From LSCE01 sp050485425 (GTDB lineage: Bacteria; Pseudomonadota; Gammaproteobacteria; Nitrococcales; Aquisalimonadaceae), in assembly GCA_050485425.1 (NCBI GenBank), contig JBJHBJ010000008.1, forward strand, positions 39,816 to 103,815: a stretch of 64,000 nt of DNA, in the 5' to 3' direction. The notes beneath the pieces were generated by a model, which saw only the letters and a program-made list of their open reading frames with translations, was not told the origin of the DNA and made no database searches. Both the position numbers and the translations under genes were made by a program. Below, piece after piece: positions 26,090-35,453 of the stretch. Positions within the stretch are counted from its first letter, which is position 1. Each line of letters begins with the position of its first letter.

Positions 26090-27060
26090 GGTTTGAGTCC
26101 TCTGCAGGAATGATGACTAGGCGGCGCCGGCGTCGCCACGGCGGCGGCCCGGCGATCGCTCAGTGCCACGGCCAGAATGCCGGCGGCGATCAGGGCGAAT
26201 CCGGCAATGTCCGCAACGGTCGGACGCTCGGAAAGCACCCAGATCGAGGTCAGGACGCCCACGGCGGGAACCGCCATGGAACTCAGCGACATGCTCACGG
26301 CCGGCAGGGAGCGCATGGCGCCAACCTGGGCCGCCACGCAGACGCCGGACGCAATGGCACCGCTGAACAGCACGTTCCAGTAGAAGGCGGGCTGCCAGTC
26401 GATGGCGGCGGGGTTCTCCAGCGCCAGCGCCAGCGGCACCATCACCACCACCGAGATCAGCAACTGCCACGGCATCAGCGACAGCACGTCGCCACGCCAG
26501 TGGTGGCGGCGGATGTGGACCAGGCCCAGCGTCCAGACGAACGTGGCGCAAAGAATCAGCCCGGCGCCGAGCAATGCACCCGGCTCTTCCCAGGCCACCC
26601 CCAGCGGATTGAACATGGCCATGAGCCCGCACAGGCCCAATGCCACGCCCAGGGCGCGGCCCGGCGTAAGCCGTTCACCCAGGAACAGCGCCGCCGCCGG
26701 CACCACCCAGATCGGCGAGGTGTAAGCCAGAATGGCTCCGCGGCCGGCGGGCAGGAACTGCAGTCCCGCCGTTACAAGGGCGATGAAACCCATGTTCTGC
26801 ATCAGCCCCACGGACAACACCACCGGGTAGTCCGCGCGCTGGGGCAGGCGCAATATGCCCATGGCATAGGCCACACCGAACATGGTGACGGTGCCCAGGA
26901 ACATGCGCAGGGTGGTGTACAGCAGCGGCGGACTGTAATCCAGACCCAGCTTCAGAACCGGAAAATTGAGCCCCCAGACGACGGCGGTGAACGCCAGCAA
27001 CAGGTAACCGGTGCGCAAGGCATAACCGCTGTTGCCCACCGATGCAGCGGGTACTGCCAT
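26086..27060 (-). CDS. EamA/DMT-superfamily transporter
   Basis: 324 residues with about ten membrane segments in two EamA repeats (FTAVVWGLNFPVLKLGLDY in the first, GAGLILCATFVWTLGLVHIRRH in the second). It overlaps both neighbours in the operon: its start shares one base with the creatininase stop, and its stop overlaps the binding protein start. It may export a product or move a permeant related to the operon substrate. Confidence 0.88.
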   Translation of the reverse strand: MAVPAASVGNSGYALRTGYLLLAFTAVVWGLNFPVLKLGLDYSPPLLYTTLRMFLGTVTMFGVAYAMGILRLPQRADYPVVLSVGLMQNMGFIALVTAGLQFLPAGRGAILAYTSPIWVVPAAALFLGERLTPGRALGVALGLCGLMAMFNPLGVAWEEPGALLGAGLILCATFVWTLGLVHIRRHHWRGDVLSLMPWQLLISVVVMVPLALALENPAAIDWQPAFYWNVLFSGAIASGVCVAAQVGAMRSLPAVSMSLSSMAVPAVGVLTSIWVLSERPTVADIAGFALIAAGILAVALSDRRAAAVATPAPPSHHSCRGLKP

Positions 27061-27872
27061 CAGTTCTCCCTTTCCAACGGCATGCGGAAGCGATGGATCT
27101 CGGTCAGCGCTTGTACCCAGCCGTCCACCAGCGAAGCGAGCACCTGCTCCCCTTCCTCCAGGCTGGCGCCATCGGGGTTGCCGATCACACCGCTGCGCGA
27201 GAGGTCATGCGTCAGCCAGGCGAAGCGGAAACCGCCCTCCGGCGTCAGCAGCCAGCCGGAATCCGGCGGATACTCGCCCACCGCCAGCTCCGGATGCACC
27301 GCGTCCGGCGTCAGCGCCATCATCAGGCTGGTTTCCGCACGACCGGCATGCAGCCCGTGTTCCCGCTCCTGTTCGGACAGGAAGTCATTGGCGCAGTTGG
27401 GCACGGCCCAGCTGAACACCGGGAACACGCACAGATCCGGATACTCCTCGCGCAGATCCCGGGCCACGATCTCCAGCACCTGCGGCTGGCCGCCGTGCCC
27501 ATTCACCAGCACCAGCTTGCGGAAGCCCATGCGGTAGACGCTGGCGCCAATGTCGCGCAGCAGCGCCATCAGCGTCTCCGCGCGCAGAATCACCGTGCCG
27601 GAGAAGCGCGCATGCTCGTTGGACTTGCCGCACCACACCGGCGGCAGCGCATAGGCCGGAATTTCGGGGTCCAGCGCTTCCAGCGCCCGCGCCGTGACCT
27701 CGGTGGCGATGGCCGTATCGGTGCAGATGGGCAGGTGCGGCCCGTGCTGCTCGATGGCGCCGATGGGCAGCACGATGACCGTGTTCTCCTTGTCCGGCAG
27801 TGCCTCGATGGCCGGCGCGGTGAGATAGGGCAGGAAGCGCTCCGGCGGCACCGATCCATGCATCCGGCTCAT
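27060..27872 (-). CDS. Creatininase-family amidohydrolase
   Basis: 270 residues of the creatininase fold (PF02633). Metal-binding motifs are visible as LPIGAIEQHGPHLPICTDT, VNGHGGQ and HAGRAETS. Family members hydrolyse cyclic amides such as creatinine or deformylate formamidopyrimidines. The substrate here is unknown. In this operon it could open a ring or remove a formyl group during heterocycle breakdown. It overlaps the next gene's start. Confidence 0.9.
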   Translation of the reverse strand: MSRMHGSVPPERFLPYLTAPAIEALPDKENTVIVLPIGAIEQHGPHLPICTDTAIATEVTARALEALDPEIPAYALPPVWCGKSNEHARFSGTVILRAETLMALLRDIGASVYRMGFRKLVLVNGHGGQPQVLEIVARDLREEYPDLCVFPVFSWAVPNCANDFLSEQEREHGLHAGRAETSLMMALTPDAVHPELAVGEYPPDSGWLLTPEGGFRFAWLTHDLSRSGVIGNPDGASLEEGEQVLASLVDGWVQALTEIHRFRMPLEREN

Positions 27873-29221
27873 GCCGCCGCCTCGTCATCCCAGGCCCGCA
27901 TCTTGCCGGGGTTCAGCAGCCCCTGCGGGTCCAGCCAGCGTTTCATCGCCACCTGACGCGGGTCGGACTCGCCCTTGTTGCCGTCTTCCAGCAGATAGGT
28001 GTGCGGGTTCGCCACATGCACGCCGTTGTCGCGATGGTGCTGGATGATGGCGTTCAACCGCTCCTCGGTGCTGTAGCGGATCACCTGCAGGCCGCTGCAG
28101 GTCAGCGCCCCGTCGGCACGCAGGAACTCCAGATGCATCATCACCTCGTCACCGAAGTGCCGGTACATCTCCTCCACCTTTTCCACGTTCTCCCAGGGGC
28201 GGAAGCCGCTCTGCAGATAGGTGATGCCCTTGTCCTTTTTCAGGATGTGCAGCGTGGTGTGGTTCCAGGTGTGTTCGATCAGCGTCTTCGGTGTGCCGTA
28301 GACCTCGGCGTGGTCCTGTTCCAGCACCACGGTGCCGCCGTGCGAACCGCAGAGCTCGCGCAGCGCCTCCGCCCCGGTGGCGGTGACGATGGCGATCACC
28401 GCCGTCTGCCCGGTGGGCACCGACTTGCCCAAGCCGCACATCTGCGGCAAGGGGTCCGCCAGCACGGTAAGCAGTTTCTTGATGATGCCGCTGGCCTTGC
28501 CCAGGGTCTGGGCAAAGTGCACGGCGCTCATGAAGTCCGGAAAGCTCAGCAGCGCTTCGTGCCAGTCGTAGGCCGGCGCCAGCGCGAACTCCAGTTCGGT
28601 GATCACGCCGTTGACGCCGTAGGCATGGTAGAGATCCCGCGCCTCGCCACCACGCAGTTCCACGACCCGGGGCTCGGCCTCCATGCTGAGCGCGCGCACG
28701 CCCAGCACGTTGCCGGGATCGCCGATGGAGCCGTAGGTGATCGAGCCGACACCGCCGAAGCCGCCGCAATAGAAGCCGCCGGCGGTGGCCAGCCGGTAGG
28801 TGGAGGGCAGCAGGCGCAGTTCCCAGCCCTTGGGCCTGGCCTCCTTGTCGATATTCACCAGTCGGGCGCCGGCCTGCACCCGCGCCACGCCGCGCTCGAT
28901 CCAGCGCACCGCATCCAGCCGGCCCATGTCCATCACCACGCCGCCGCGCAGCGGGGTGCTCTGGCCGTAGTTGCCGGTACCGCTGCCGCGCAGGGTCAGC
29001 GGCACCTGGTGGCGTACGCAGGAGGAGAGCACGCGCTTCACCTCTTCCTCGTCCTGCGGCCGCACTACGGCCTCCGCCTTCTTCTCCGCCAACGCCTTCA
29101 CCAGCACCGGGCTGAACCAGGAGAAGTCCCGCGAGTAGCGTTCCAACTGGCCGGGGTCGGTGATGAAATCCAGGCTGGCCAGGTCGTCCTGGACGCGCTT
29201 GATGCCGTTGTCGTTCGTCAT
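27869..29221 (-). CDS. FAD-binding oxidoreductase (GlcD/FAD_binding_4 type)
   Basis: 450 residues. The FAD-binding core is GSGTGNYGQSTPLRGGVVMDMGRL (about residues 88-112), and the C-terminal end NPHTYLLEDGNKG with LDPQGLLNPGKMRAW is the usual FAD-linked oxidase tail. Such enzymes oxidise alpha-hydroxy acids or other alcohols. The substrate is not indicated by sequence. It overlaps the creatininase start (ATGA at 27869-27872) and lies three bases from the permease gene stop. Confidence 0.88.
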   Translation of the reverse strand: MTNDNGIKRVQDDLASLDFITDPGQLERYSRDFSWFSPVLVKALAEKKAEAVVRPQDEEEVKRVLSSCVRHQVPLTLRGSGTGNYGQSTPLRGGVVMDMGRLDAVRWIERGVARVQAGARLVNIDKEARPKGWELRLLPSTYRLATAGGFYCGGFGGVGSITYGSIGDPGNVLGVRALSMEAEPRVVELRGGEARDLYHAYGVNGVITELEFALAPAYDWHEALLSFPDFMSAVHFAQTLGKASGIIKKLLTVLADPLPQMCGLGKSVPTGQTAVIAIVTATGAEALRELCGSHGGTVVLEQDHAEVYGTPKTLIEHTWNHTTLHILKKDKGITYLQSGFRPWENVEKVEEMYRHFGDEVMMHLEFLRADGALTCSGLQVIRYSTEERLNAIIQHHRDNGVHVANPHTYLLEDGNKGESDPRQVAMKRWLDPQGLLNPGKMRAWDDEAAA

Positions 29222-29224
29222 CGT

Positions 29225-30028
29225 CTAGTGCTCCACGCGCAAAGCGCTTTCATGCCAGTTGCGCAGCGCCAGGTCGGAGAGCCAGACCATCAGCGCGAAC
29301 AGCGCGATACCGGTGAGGGTGATCAGGGCGAGTGCCGCGAACATGCGCGGAATCTGCAGGTTGTAGCCGGACTGCAGGATCAGGTAGGCCAGACCGGCGC
29401 GGGCGCCGCCGGTGCCGGCGACGAACTCGGCCACCACGGCGCCGATCAGGGCCAGGCCGCTGCTGATCCGCAGGCCGCCGAAGAAGTACGGCAGCGCGCT
29501 GGGGATGCGCAGCCGGGTCAGTTCCTGCCAGCGGCCGCTGCGGTACATGCGGAACATGCTCAGCAGGTTCGGGTCGACGCTGCGCAGGCCCAGCGTGGTG
29601 TTGGAGATGATCGGGAAGATGGCGATGATCACCGCGCAGATGGTGAGCGCCCAGGTGGTGTCGTCCACCCAGATGATGATCAGCGGCGCGATGGCCACGA
29701 TCGGGGTCACCTGCATCAGCACCGCGTACGGAAACAGGCTGATCTCGATCCACTTGCTCTGCACGAACAGCAGCGAGGCGGCCACTCCCAGCAGCAGCGC
29801 GATGCCGAAGGCCAGCAGGGTCACCTTCAGTGTCATCATCAGGCCGCGGAACAGCGTGCTCCAGTCGTTCACCAGCGACTGGAAGATGGCCGACGGCCCG
29901 GGAAGGATGTAGCGCGGCATCTCCATGGCCACCACGGTGGCCTCCCAGGCCGCCAGGAACAGCAGCCCCACCAGCACCGGTGCGGCAATCTGCACGAAAC
30001 GTTCATTGCGGATCAGGGGCAGTTTCAT
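29225..30028 (-). CDS. ABC transporter permease (SsuC/TauC/ThiX type)
   Basis: 267 residues with about six membrane segments. The EAA loop region is seen as FRMYRSGRWQELTRLRIPSALPYFFGGLRISSGLALIGAVVAEFVAGTGG, matching BPD_transp_1 permeases of NMT1-type importers. The ATG at 30028 overlaps the ATPase stop (ATGA). The longer reading frame extends out of frame through the ATPase gene. It probably forms the channel for the NMT1-like binding protein(s). Confidence 0.92.
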   Translation of the reverse strand: MKLPLIRNERFVQIAAPVLVGLLFLAAWEATVVAMEMPRYILPGPSAIFQSLVNDWSTLFRGLMMTLKVTLLAFGIALLLGVAASLLFVQSKWIEISLFPYAVLMQVTPIVAIAPLIIIWVDDTTWALTICAVIIAIFPIISNTTLGLRSVDPNLLSMFRMYRSGRWQELTRLRIPSALPYFFGGLRISSGLALIGAVVAEFVAGTGGARAGLAYLILQSGYNLQIPRMFAALALITLTGIALFALMVWLSDLALRNWHESALRVEH

Positions 30029-30909
30029 GACGCGGCCTCCTCGCCCATCTGGCTGGCGCGCTCCAGCGCCTGGGATACGCGCCGGCAATAGCCGGCGAAC
30101 TCGGTGGAAACGCGGAAATCGCTGCTGCGCGGGTACGGCTGGTCGATGGTGACGTCGTCGACGATGCGCCCCGGCCGGGCGGCCATGACCACCACGCGGT
30201 TGGACAGGTACACGGCCTCGTACACGCTGTGAGTCACGAAGACGACCGTCCAGCCCTTGGCCTGCCAGAGCCGCAGCACATCGTCGTTGAGCTTGTTGCG
30301 GGTCATCTCGTCCAGCGCACCGAAAGGCTCGTCCATCAGCAGCAGGTTGGGCTCGGTGACCATGGCGCGGGCAATGGAGGCGCGCATCTGCATGCCGCCG
30401 GAGAGTTCGCGCGGAAAGGCGCTGTCGAAGCCCTGCAGGCCCACCATGTCCAGCGCCTCGTCGATCTTCTGCTGCGATTCCGGCCGCTTGGCCGTGCCTT
30501 CCAGGTCCAGCGGCAGCCGCACGTTCTTGCGTACCCGCGCCCAGGGCATCAGCGTGGCGTTCTGGAACACGAAGGCCAGTTTCCGGCCCTTGTCCCCCAC
30601 CACGCCGTAGTCCTGTTCCCACCATCTGACGCTGCCGCGGGTGGCCTCGCCCATGCCGGCGATGATGCGCAACAGCGTGCTCTTGCCGCAGCCGGACGGC
30701 CCGAGCAGGCTGACGAATTCGCCCTGCCTCACGGTCAGGTCGGCGCCCTGCAGGGCGACGGTGCCGTTGGCATAGACCTTGTCCACGCCGGACACCTGCA
30801 CCACCGGGCGGGAAACCATGGTTTCGGCACGGTCGTCGGCGACTGCCGCATCCGCCGGCGGCCCGGCCGGATGCACCTGTTTCAACGGCGTTGCGGGAGG
30901 TTGCGTCAC
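30025..30909 (-). CDS. ABC transporter ATP-binding protein (SsuB/TauB type)
   Basis: 294 residues. Walker A is GPSGCGKST, the signature is ELSGGMQMRASIARAM, and Walker B is LLLMDEPFGALDEMTRNKLN. The ~50 residues before VVQVSGVDKVY are Pro/Ala-rich and probably disordered. I chose the GTG at 30909 because it overlaps the CocE stop (GTGA), in keeping with the rest of the operon. An internal ATG opening MVSRPVVQVSG is the alternative. Confidence 0.92.
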   Translation of the reverse strand: MTQPPATPLKQVHPAGPPADAAVADDRAETMVSRPVVQVSGVDKVYANGTVALQGADLTVRQGEFVSLLGPSGCGKSTLLRIIAGMGEATRGSVRWWEQDYGVVGDKGRKLAFVFQNATLMPWARVRKNVRLPLDLEGTAKRPESQQKIDEALDMVGLQGFDSAFPRELSGGMQMRASIARAMVTEPNLLLMDEPFGALDEMTRNKLNDDVLRLWQAKGWTVVFVTHSVYEAVYLSNRVVVMAARPGRIVDDVTIDQPYPRSSDFRVSTEFAGYCRRVSQALERASQMGEEAAS

Positions 30910-32591
30910 TGTCCTGTCTCCACTGACGGTGCCCGGACCGCTGTTCGCGGTTGGCGGGTTCGAACGGAATCGGTCACGCCGACGCAGGGCAGCGACAGCC
31001 ACGAGCCGGCGGCCTGCATGCGCAGCGTGATCACCGGGTAGTCGGCGGCGCGGGTCTGTCCCGGCGGCCGGCCGCTGCCGTCGTTCAGCGCGTAGGCCGG
31101 GTAGCAGGCGCCGCTTACGCTCAGCCGCAGCCGCTCGCCCGGCGCGATGCGTGCACAGGTGCCCCGCAGGTCAATCCGATGCGGACCTGCACCACCGGTA
31201 CGGAGATAGCCCTGCGTCAGGTTCTGTACCCGGCCACCCGCCCCCACCACGCCGAGCACGGCACACAGGTCGAAGCTGTCGGTGTCGGCCTCGCAGGCCA
31301 GGGCGACCGAGACCGGCCCGGCCAGTTGCAGGTGTTCGTCCAGGGGGTCGCTGGTGTAGGTGAGGACATCGGGCCGGGCATCCAGCGCGGTGCGGTCGAC
31401 CATCCCGACCGAGGGGGCCAGATGGCCGCCCAGCGTCGGCACCGGCCGCCAGGGGTCCGACACCAGCGTATCGGGGACGCCGCCCGTCACCGGCTCCGGC
31501 TCCAGACGGCCGGCTGACAGGTCGATGTTGGCGCGGCCGCTGCTGGCGAGATGCCAGCGCGCCCCAGGGGCCTGCCGGTAACTGTCCACACCGTGCCAGG
31601 CCCCGGCACGCAGGTCGTAGAGCTGCACCGGATCCCCGTCCAGCACGCCGGTGTCCCGGCCTTTCAGGAAATGATCGAACCAGCGGAGCTGCAACGCATC
31701 CATGTGGGACTGGGCGTCCTCACCCAGCCAGAGCTCGCCCACGGCGGCCGTCCAGGGCAGATGCCCCCAGGGGCCGACCACCAGGCGGGCCGGTGCCGGG
31801 CCGTCGCCGAAATGCGCATAGCTGTCCAGCGTTCCGGTCAGGAAGCTGTCGAACCAGCCGCCGATGTGCAGGCTGGGCAGGGACACGCCCTCCAGATGCA
31901 GCCCGGGAGAACGGGGTGTCCAGTAGTCGCTGTCCGCGGGAGAATCGATCCAGCCGTCGTAGTGCGTGCCGCGCAGGTGATCGCGGACCGGACCGGCGGG
32001 GTCGATCAGTTCTTCCGCCGCAGGCCCGTGACCGATCCGGTAACGCCCGGCGTACAGCGCGTGATCACCGTCCCTGCGAGCGGTTTCCGCACCAAGCTGG
32101 GCGGCCCAGGTCATGCTGTTGTACAGGCGGAACGCACCGCCTTCGTAAGCCCAGTCCCGATACAGGTGGAAGCCGGCCATGCCCGGGCAGATGGTGACCA
32201 GTGCTGGATGCCGGGTTGCGGCGGCGTAGAGCTGGGTGACGCCGTGGTAGGAGAAACCGTACATGCCTACCTTGCCGTTGCTGCCGGGCAATCCGGCCAC
32301 CCAGTCCAGCGTATCCTCGCCGTCATTGCGTTCGTGAACGAACGGCTCGAACACGCCTTCCGAGGTGCCACGCCCGCGCACGTCCTGGATCACCACCAGA
32401 TAACCGTGGGCGGCGTACCAGGACGGGTGCGCGTAGGTCACCGTCGAGGCGATCCGGCGGCCGTAGGGCTGGCGCATCAGCAGTACCGGAAACGGGCCGT
32501 CGCCTTCGGGGCAGTACACATCGGCATCCAGCCGGACGCCGTCCCGTGTCCGCATGCTCATCAATCGGGGACGAATCGAAGCCCCGCTCAT
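30906..32591 (-). CDS. CocE/NonD-family hydrolase
   Basis: 561 residues of the X-Pro dipeptidyl-peptidase/CocE alpha/beta hydrolase type. The nucleophile S114 lies in MYGFSYHG, an acid is likely in the mid-region, and the C-terminal jelly-roll holds PVSVALACEADTDSFDLCAVLGVV. CocE family enzymes hydrolyse esters or amides of bulky substrates. The start overlaps the cupin stop (32588-32591). The substrate is unknown. Confidence 0.9.
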   Translation of the reverse strand: MSGASIRPRLMSMRTRDGVRLDADVYCPEGDGPFPVLLMRQPYGRRIASTVTYAHPSWYAAHGYLVVIQDVRGRGTSEGVFEPFVHERNDGEDTLDWVAGLPGSNGKVGMYGFSYHGVTQLYAAATRHPALVTICPGMAGFHLYRDWAYEGGAFRLYNSMTWAAQLGAETARRDGDHALYAGRYRIGHGPAAEELIDPAGPVRDHLRGTHYDGWIDSPADSDYWTPRSPGLHLEGVSLPSLHIGGWFDSFLTGTLDSYAHFGDGPAPARLVVGPWGHLPWTAAVGELWLGEDAQSHMDALQLRWFDHFLKGRDTGVLDGDPVQLYDLRAGAWHGVDSYRQAPGARWHLASSGRANIDLSAGRLEPEPVTGGVPDTLVSDPWRPVPTLGGHLAPSVGMVDRTALDARPDVLTYTSDPLDEHLQLAGPVSVALACEADTDSFDLCAVLGVVGAGGRVQNLTQGYLRTGGAGPHRIDLRGTCARIAPGERLRLSVSGACYPAYALNDGSGRPPGQTRAADYPVITLRMQAAGSWLSLPCVGVTDSVRTRQPRTAVRAPSVETGQ

Positions 32592-33016
32592 GCCAGGACC
32601 GTCCCCTGCAGAACGGCCAGGTCGTCCTCGTCCAGCGCGTCCGGCACACCGTTGCGGATGAGACTGGTGAAGTTCTCGTCCGGCACCATCACCGTGAGGG
32701 TGTAGAGGCGACCATTGCCGGTGTTCTCGATGACATGCTCGGCACCGGCCGGCACCACCATGGCGTCGCCCTTCTTCAATTCCAGCCAGTTGTCATCGCA
32801 GCGCGCGCGGCCCTCGCCTTGCAGCACGAAGAACAGCTCGTCGGCGGCCTTGTGCGTGTTCGGCGGCGTTTTTCCACCGGCGTCGAAGATTTCCACACAG
32901 CAGATGAAGTCGAGCTTTTCCTTGACCGAGTCGAACACGATCACCAGGCGGTTGCTTTCACCCGCCTTGATACGAAATGCCTCGTACTGGTCCGGTCGCT
33001 TGAAGAAGGGAAGCAT
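32588..33016 (-). CDS. Cupin-domain protein
   Basis: 142 residues; a single cupin barrel. The first motif is PPNTHKAADELFFVLQGEGR and the second is GDAMVVPAGAEHVIENTG, giving the usual two His and a Glu for metal binding. The ATG at 33016 shares one base with the isochorismatase stop. Similar small cupins act as isomerases, dioxygenases or sensors; the role here is unknown. Confidence 0.88.
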   Translation of the reverse strand: MLPFFKRPDQYEAFRIKAGESNRLVIVFDSVKEKLDFICCVEIFDAGGKTPPNTHKAADELFFVLQGEGRARCDDNWLELKKGDAMVVPAGAEHVIENTGNGRLYTLTVMVPDENFTSLIRNGVPDALDEDDLAVLQGTVLA

Positions 33017-33819
33017 CAGTCCTCCGTCGGGCGCAGCGCCCGCAGCAGGTCGGCCGAAAGAGCCGTAAATCCGAAGATCTGGCGGGCGTTGTACAGCGTG
33101 GCCTGCCAGCAGTAGTCCGGAGAGGTCGTAGCGGTGCAATCCTCGAGCAGGATGGTGTCGTAGCCGAGGAAATTGGCGTCCGCCAGCGTGTGCAGTACGC
33201 ACTGGTCGGCATTCACCCCCGCGAACAGGCAGGTGGTGACGCCGAGATTGCGCAGGATGGAATCCAGCTCGGTGTCCCAGAAGCCGCTCATGCGGTACTT
33301 GCGCACGTGGATGTCGGCGCCCACCGGCTGAAGCTCGTCGACAATGGCGGCGCCCCAGCTTTCCACCTCCAGCACCCGCGCGCCGGTGGCCGGTACCGGC
33401 TCGCCCAGCCCCACGGCCGACGCCTCGGGCTTGTAGACGTGCTGCAGGGCCGGGCTGATGTTGAGCAGGTCGGGCCGGTTGCCCCAGTTCACCCAGATCA
33501 CCGGGACCTCCGCATCACGGAGCGCCGGGAGCAGCCGTTGCAACGGTGCCACCGGGCCGCGCGCCGGCCGGTAATCCACGCCGATGTGGTCCAGCCAGCC
33601 GCCGGCGGTGCAGAAGTCGTTCTGCATGTCCACGACCAGCAGCGCGCACTTGTTCGCGTCCAGCGCCACGGGCTTGGGTTCCGCGGGGAGTTCCAGGCGC
33701 CGCACGGGCGGTGATGGCCGACTGAGATCGGCCGAGTTGGTCGTCACTGTCCAGTGCGAGCCGGCACGATCGCCCAGCGTGAGACCTGCTTCCGTTGGTG
33801 AATGCTCAAGATCAGGCAT
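33016..33819 (-). CDS. Isochorismatase-family cysteine hydrolase
   Basis: 267 residues. The catalytic triad is visible: Asp in LLVVDMQNDFC, Lys in HVRKYRMSGF, and Cys in GVNADQCVLHTL. Members include RutB-type ureidoacrylate hydrolases and N-carbamoyl amidohydrolases, which release ammonia and CO2 from carbamoyl groups. I chose the ATG at 33819, which opens MPDLEHSPTE; sequence upstream of it is not family-like and covers the operator. It is the first gene of the nine-gene operon, 13-27 bases downstream of the operator pair at 33833-33851. Confidence 0.9.
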   Translation of the reverse strand: MPDLEHSPTEAGLTLGDRAGSHWTVTTNSADLSRPSPPVRRLELPAEPKPVALDANKCALLVVDMQNDFCTAGGWLDHIGVDYRPARGPVAPLQRLLPALRDAEVPVIWVNWGNRPDLLNISPALQHVYKPEASAVGLGEPVPATGARVLEVESWGAAIVDELQPVGADIHVRKYRMSGFWDTELDSILRNLGVTTCLFAGVNADQCVLHTLADANFLGYDTILLEDCTATTSPDYCWQATLYNARQIFGFTALSADLLRALRPTED

Positions 33820-33832
33820 CGTCGGTCCTGTT

Positions 33833-33851
33833 TGTACACGAAACGGTATAC
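33833..33851. promoter_or_regulatory. TGTATACA-type operator pair, nine-gene operon
   Basis: TGTACA at 33833-33838 and GTATAC at 33846-33851 lie 13 bases apart (centre to centre) just upstream of the isochorismatase start. They match the (T)TGTATACA(A) element found before most units of this region. I infer binding by the GntR regulator encoded at 47254-47994. Confidence 0.6.
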
Positions 33852-34035
33852 AAGAGCCGATGCATTTGGCGTGCCACCACATCCTCGGCCCGGAGACCGA
33901 AGCAGCCATGCGTCTTTCTGCGACCGTCCCGGAGTTCGGCGGCAGTCGCCTGCACTGGGCCGTGGGAACACATGGCTGCCATGTTTCGTGGTTGCCACGC
34001 GGTGGCATCGCCGAGGAGAAAGTTGCTGAAGGGCG

Positions 34036-34041
34036 GTATAC
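34036..34041. promoter_or_regulatory. GTATAC operator, monooxygenase operon side
   Basis: CGGTATACAAG carries the GTATAC core with a 3' CAAG, as at 33845-33854. It lies 171 bases upstream of the monooxygenase start. It is counted as one of the GntR-type sites. Confidence 0.5.
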
Positions 34042-34211
34042 AAGATGGTGAATCTGCACTCCCGGTGTGCGTCCACGAGCACGTACGCCCCGCGATAGAG
34101 CAGAGGCTCATCGGCAGGGCGCAAGGGTTGGCTGTGCGACACCGGGAAGCAGCGGGTGGACCTGTTCTTGCAGCCATGCTGCCGGGCTGATGCACGGCGA
34201 GGAACAGTGAA

Positions 34212-35453
34212 ATGGCGTTCAGAATCGGAATAGTGGGCGCGGGTGTTGCCGGGGCCGTTATCGCTGCCGGCGTTCGCGGCATCCCCGGAATCGAGGTCAC
34301 CTGCCTCGAGAAAACCGGGCCGGATGACCATGCTCACGCCGGCAACGGGCTCAACCTGGGACCGAACGCCCTGCGCGCGCTACAGGACAGCCTGCCGGCG
34401 ATGGCCGAGGCCATGCTCGCCGCGGGGCTGCCATGGAGCCGTTGGCAGGCACGCCTGGCGGACGGCAGGCTGATCTATCGCACCCCGCTGGACCAGGTAT
34501 CCGACTGCCCGGGCGTACGCATCCGCTGGTCGGAGCTATACCGCGTGGTCCGCGACGCCGCGGGCCCCGCCGTTCAGTATCACCGGCAGCCCGGCGCGAT
34601 CAGCATCGGCCCGGACGGAACGGTAACCGTGAACATCCAACCGGCGGATCACGCACCGGGCGGACAGAGGTTCGGTTTCGATCTGCTCATCGCCGCCGAT
34701 GGCCGATACTCGGCGTTGCGCGCACAGTTCAGCGGCGAACCGGAACCGCGCCACCTCGGCGTGTCCAACTTCCGGGCCTTGGTCGACGACCGGGGCGAGC
34801 TGGACATCGACGACATGGAACAGTGGTTCAACGGGCCCCGGCGGCTGATCTGCTTCCGCCTGCGGGACGGCCTGCTCTACGTCAGCGGCAACCTGCCTAT
34901 CGAAGCCGGCGCGCCGGTGCCGGAGCTGTATACGCGGGCAGGCTTCCTGGCCACCGCATACACGGAAGGGGCTCATCAGCCGGACAGCCGGCTACTCGGC
35001 CTGTCCGAGGCCATCGCCCGCCAGGCGGACGGCCTGCATTGGGCCCGCGCCCAGGAGATCGAGCCGCTGTTTCACGATCCGTCCGGCACGATCCTGTATA
35101 TCGGGGATGCCGCGCACGCCATGTGCCCCACGCTGGGGCAAGGGGCCACGATGGCCCTGGAGGATGCGGCGGCACTCGTCTCGTTGCTCCGCGCGGCCTC
35201 CGGTACGGGCCTGCTTCAGGCGGCACGCATCAGCAGAGCCTTCCGCGCCCTGCGCGAGGAACGCGTTCATTCCGTCAAACGGTTTTCCTGGGATGCCAGC
35301 GATACCCTGCTGTTCGGGGCAGACCCCTGGGAAGACAACCGCAGAAAAGCGTCGCCCGAGTATCTGGCCCGATTCAAAGGGCTCTACACCGACACCGCAT
35401 TGCCGCAAGCACGGCTGGAGGCGGCATTACTGCAAGAGGAGAGCGTTGCCTGA
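34212..35453 (+). CDS. FAD-dependent monooxygenase (HpxO/PHBH-like)
   Basis: 413 residues of the class A flavoprotein hydroxylase fold. FAD binds at IGIVGAGVAGAVIAAG (residues 4-19) and at LYIGDAAHAMCPTLGQGATMALEDA near residue 297. The DG motif region reads LLIAADGRYSALR. Relatives hydroxylate aromatic or purine rings; HpxO-type enzymes oxidise urate. In this neighbourhood urate-like substrate use is an inference from the next genes (allantoinase and ureidoglycolate lyase types). The ATG has GAGGAA upstream, and the stop overlaps the next start (TGATG). Confidence 0.88.
   Translation: MAFRIGIVGAGVAGAVIAAGVRGIPGIEVTCLEKTGPDDHAHAGNGLNLGPNALRALQDSLPAMAEAMLAAGLPWSRWQARLADGRLIYRTPLDQVSDCPGVRIRWSELYRVVRDAAGPAVQYHRQPGAISIGPDGTVTVNIQPADHAPGGQRFGFDLLIAADGRYSALRAQFSGEPEPRHLGVSNFRALVDDRGELDIDDMEQWFNGPRRLICFRLRDGLLYVSGNLPIEAGAPVPELYTRAGFLATAYTEGAHQPDSRLLGLSEAIARQADGLHWARAQEIEPLFHDPSGTILYIGDAAHAMCPTLGQGATMALEDAAALVSLLRAASGTGLLQAARISRAFRALREERVHSVKRFSWDASDTLLFGADPWEDNRRKASPEYLARFKGLYTDTALPQARLEAALLQEESVA

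Larger units (their letters stand above)
33820..34211. other. Divergent regulatory region, isochorismatase / monooxygenase
   Basis: 392 bases without a supported gene. It holds the two operator sites at 33833-33851 and 34036-34041, one near each divergent unit. I see no other element. Confidence 0.55.

Noticed and set aside
28001..30091. 696-codon plus-strand frame opposite the FAD oxidase and permease
   Set aside because: His/Gln-rich shadow; the minus-strand genes carry recognised domains throughout.
33820..34059. N-terminal extension of the isochorismatase to 34059
   Set aside because: The added 80 residues are not family-like and would place the operator pair inside the gene.
34928..34933. 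GTATAC inside the FAD monooxygenase gene
   Set aside because: It lies within coding sequence, lacks the flanking CAA or TTG of the intergenic sites, and one chance hit in 64 kb is expected.
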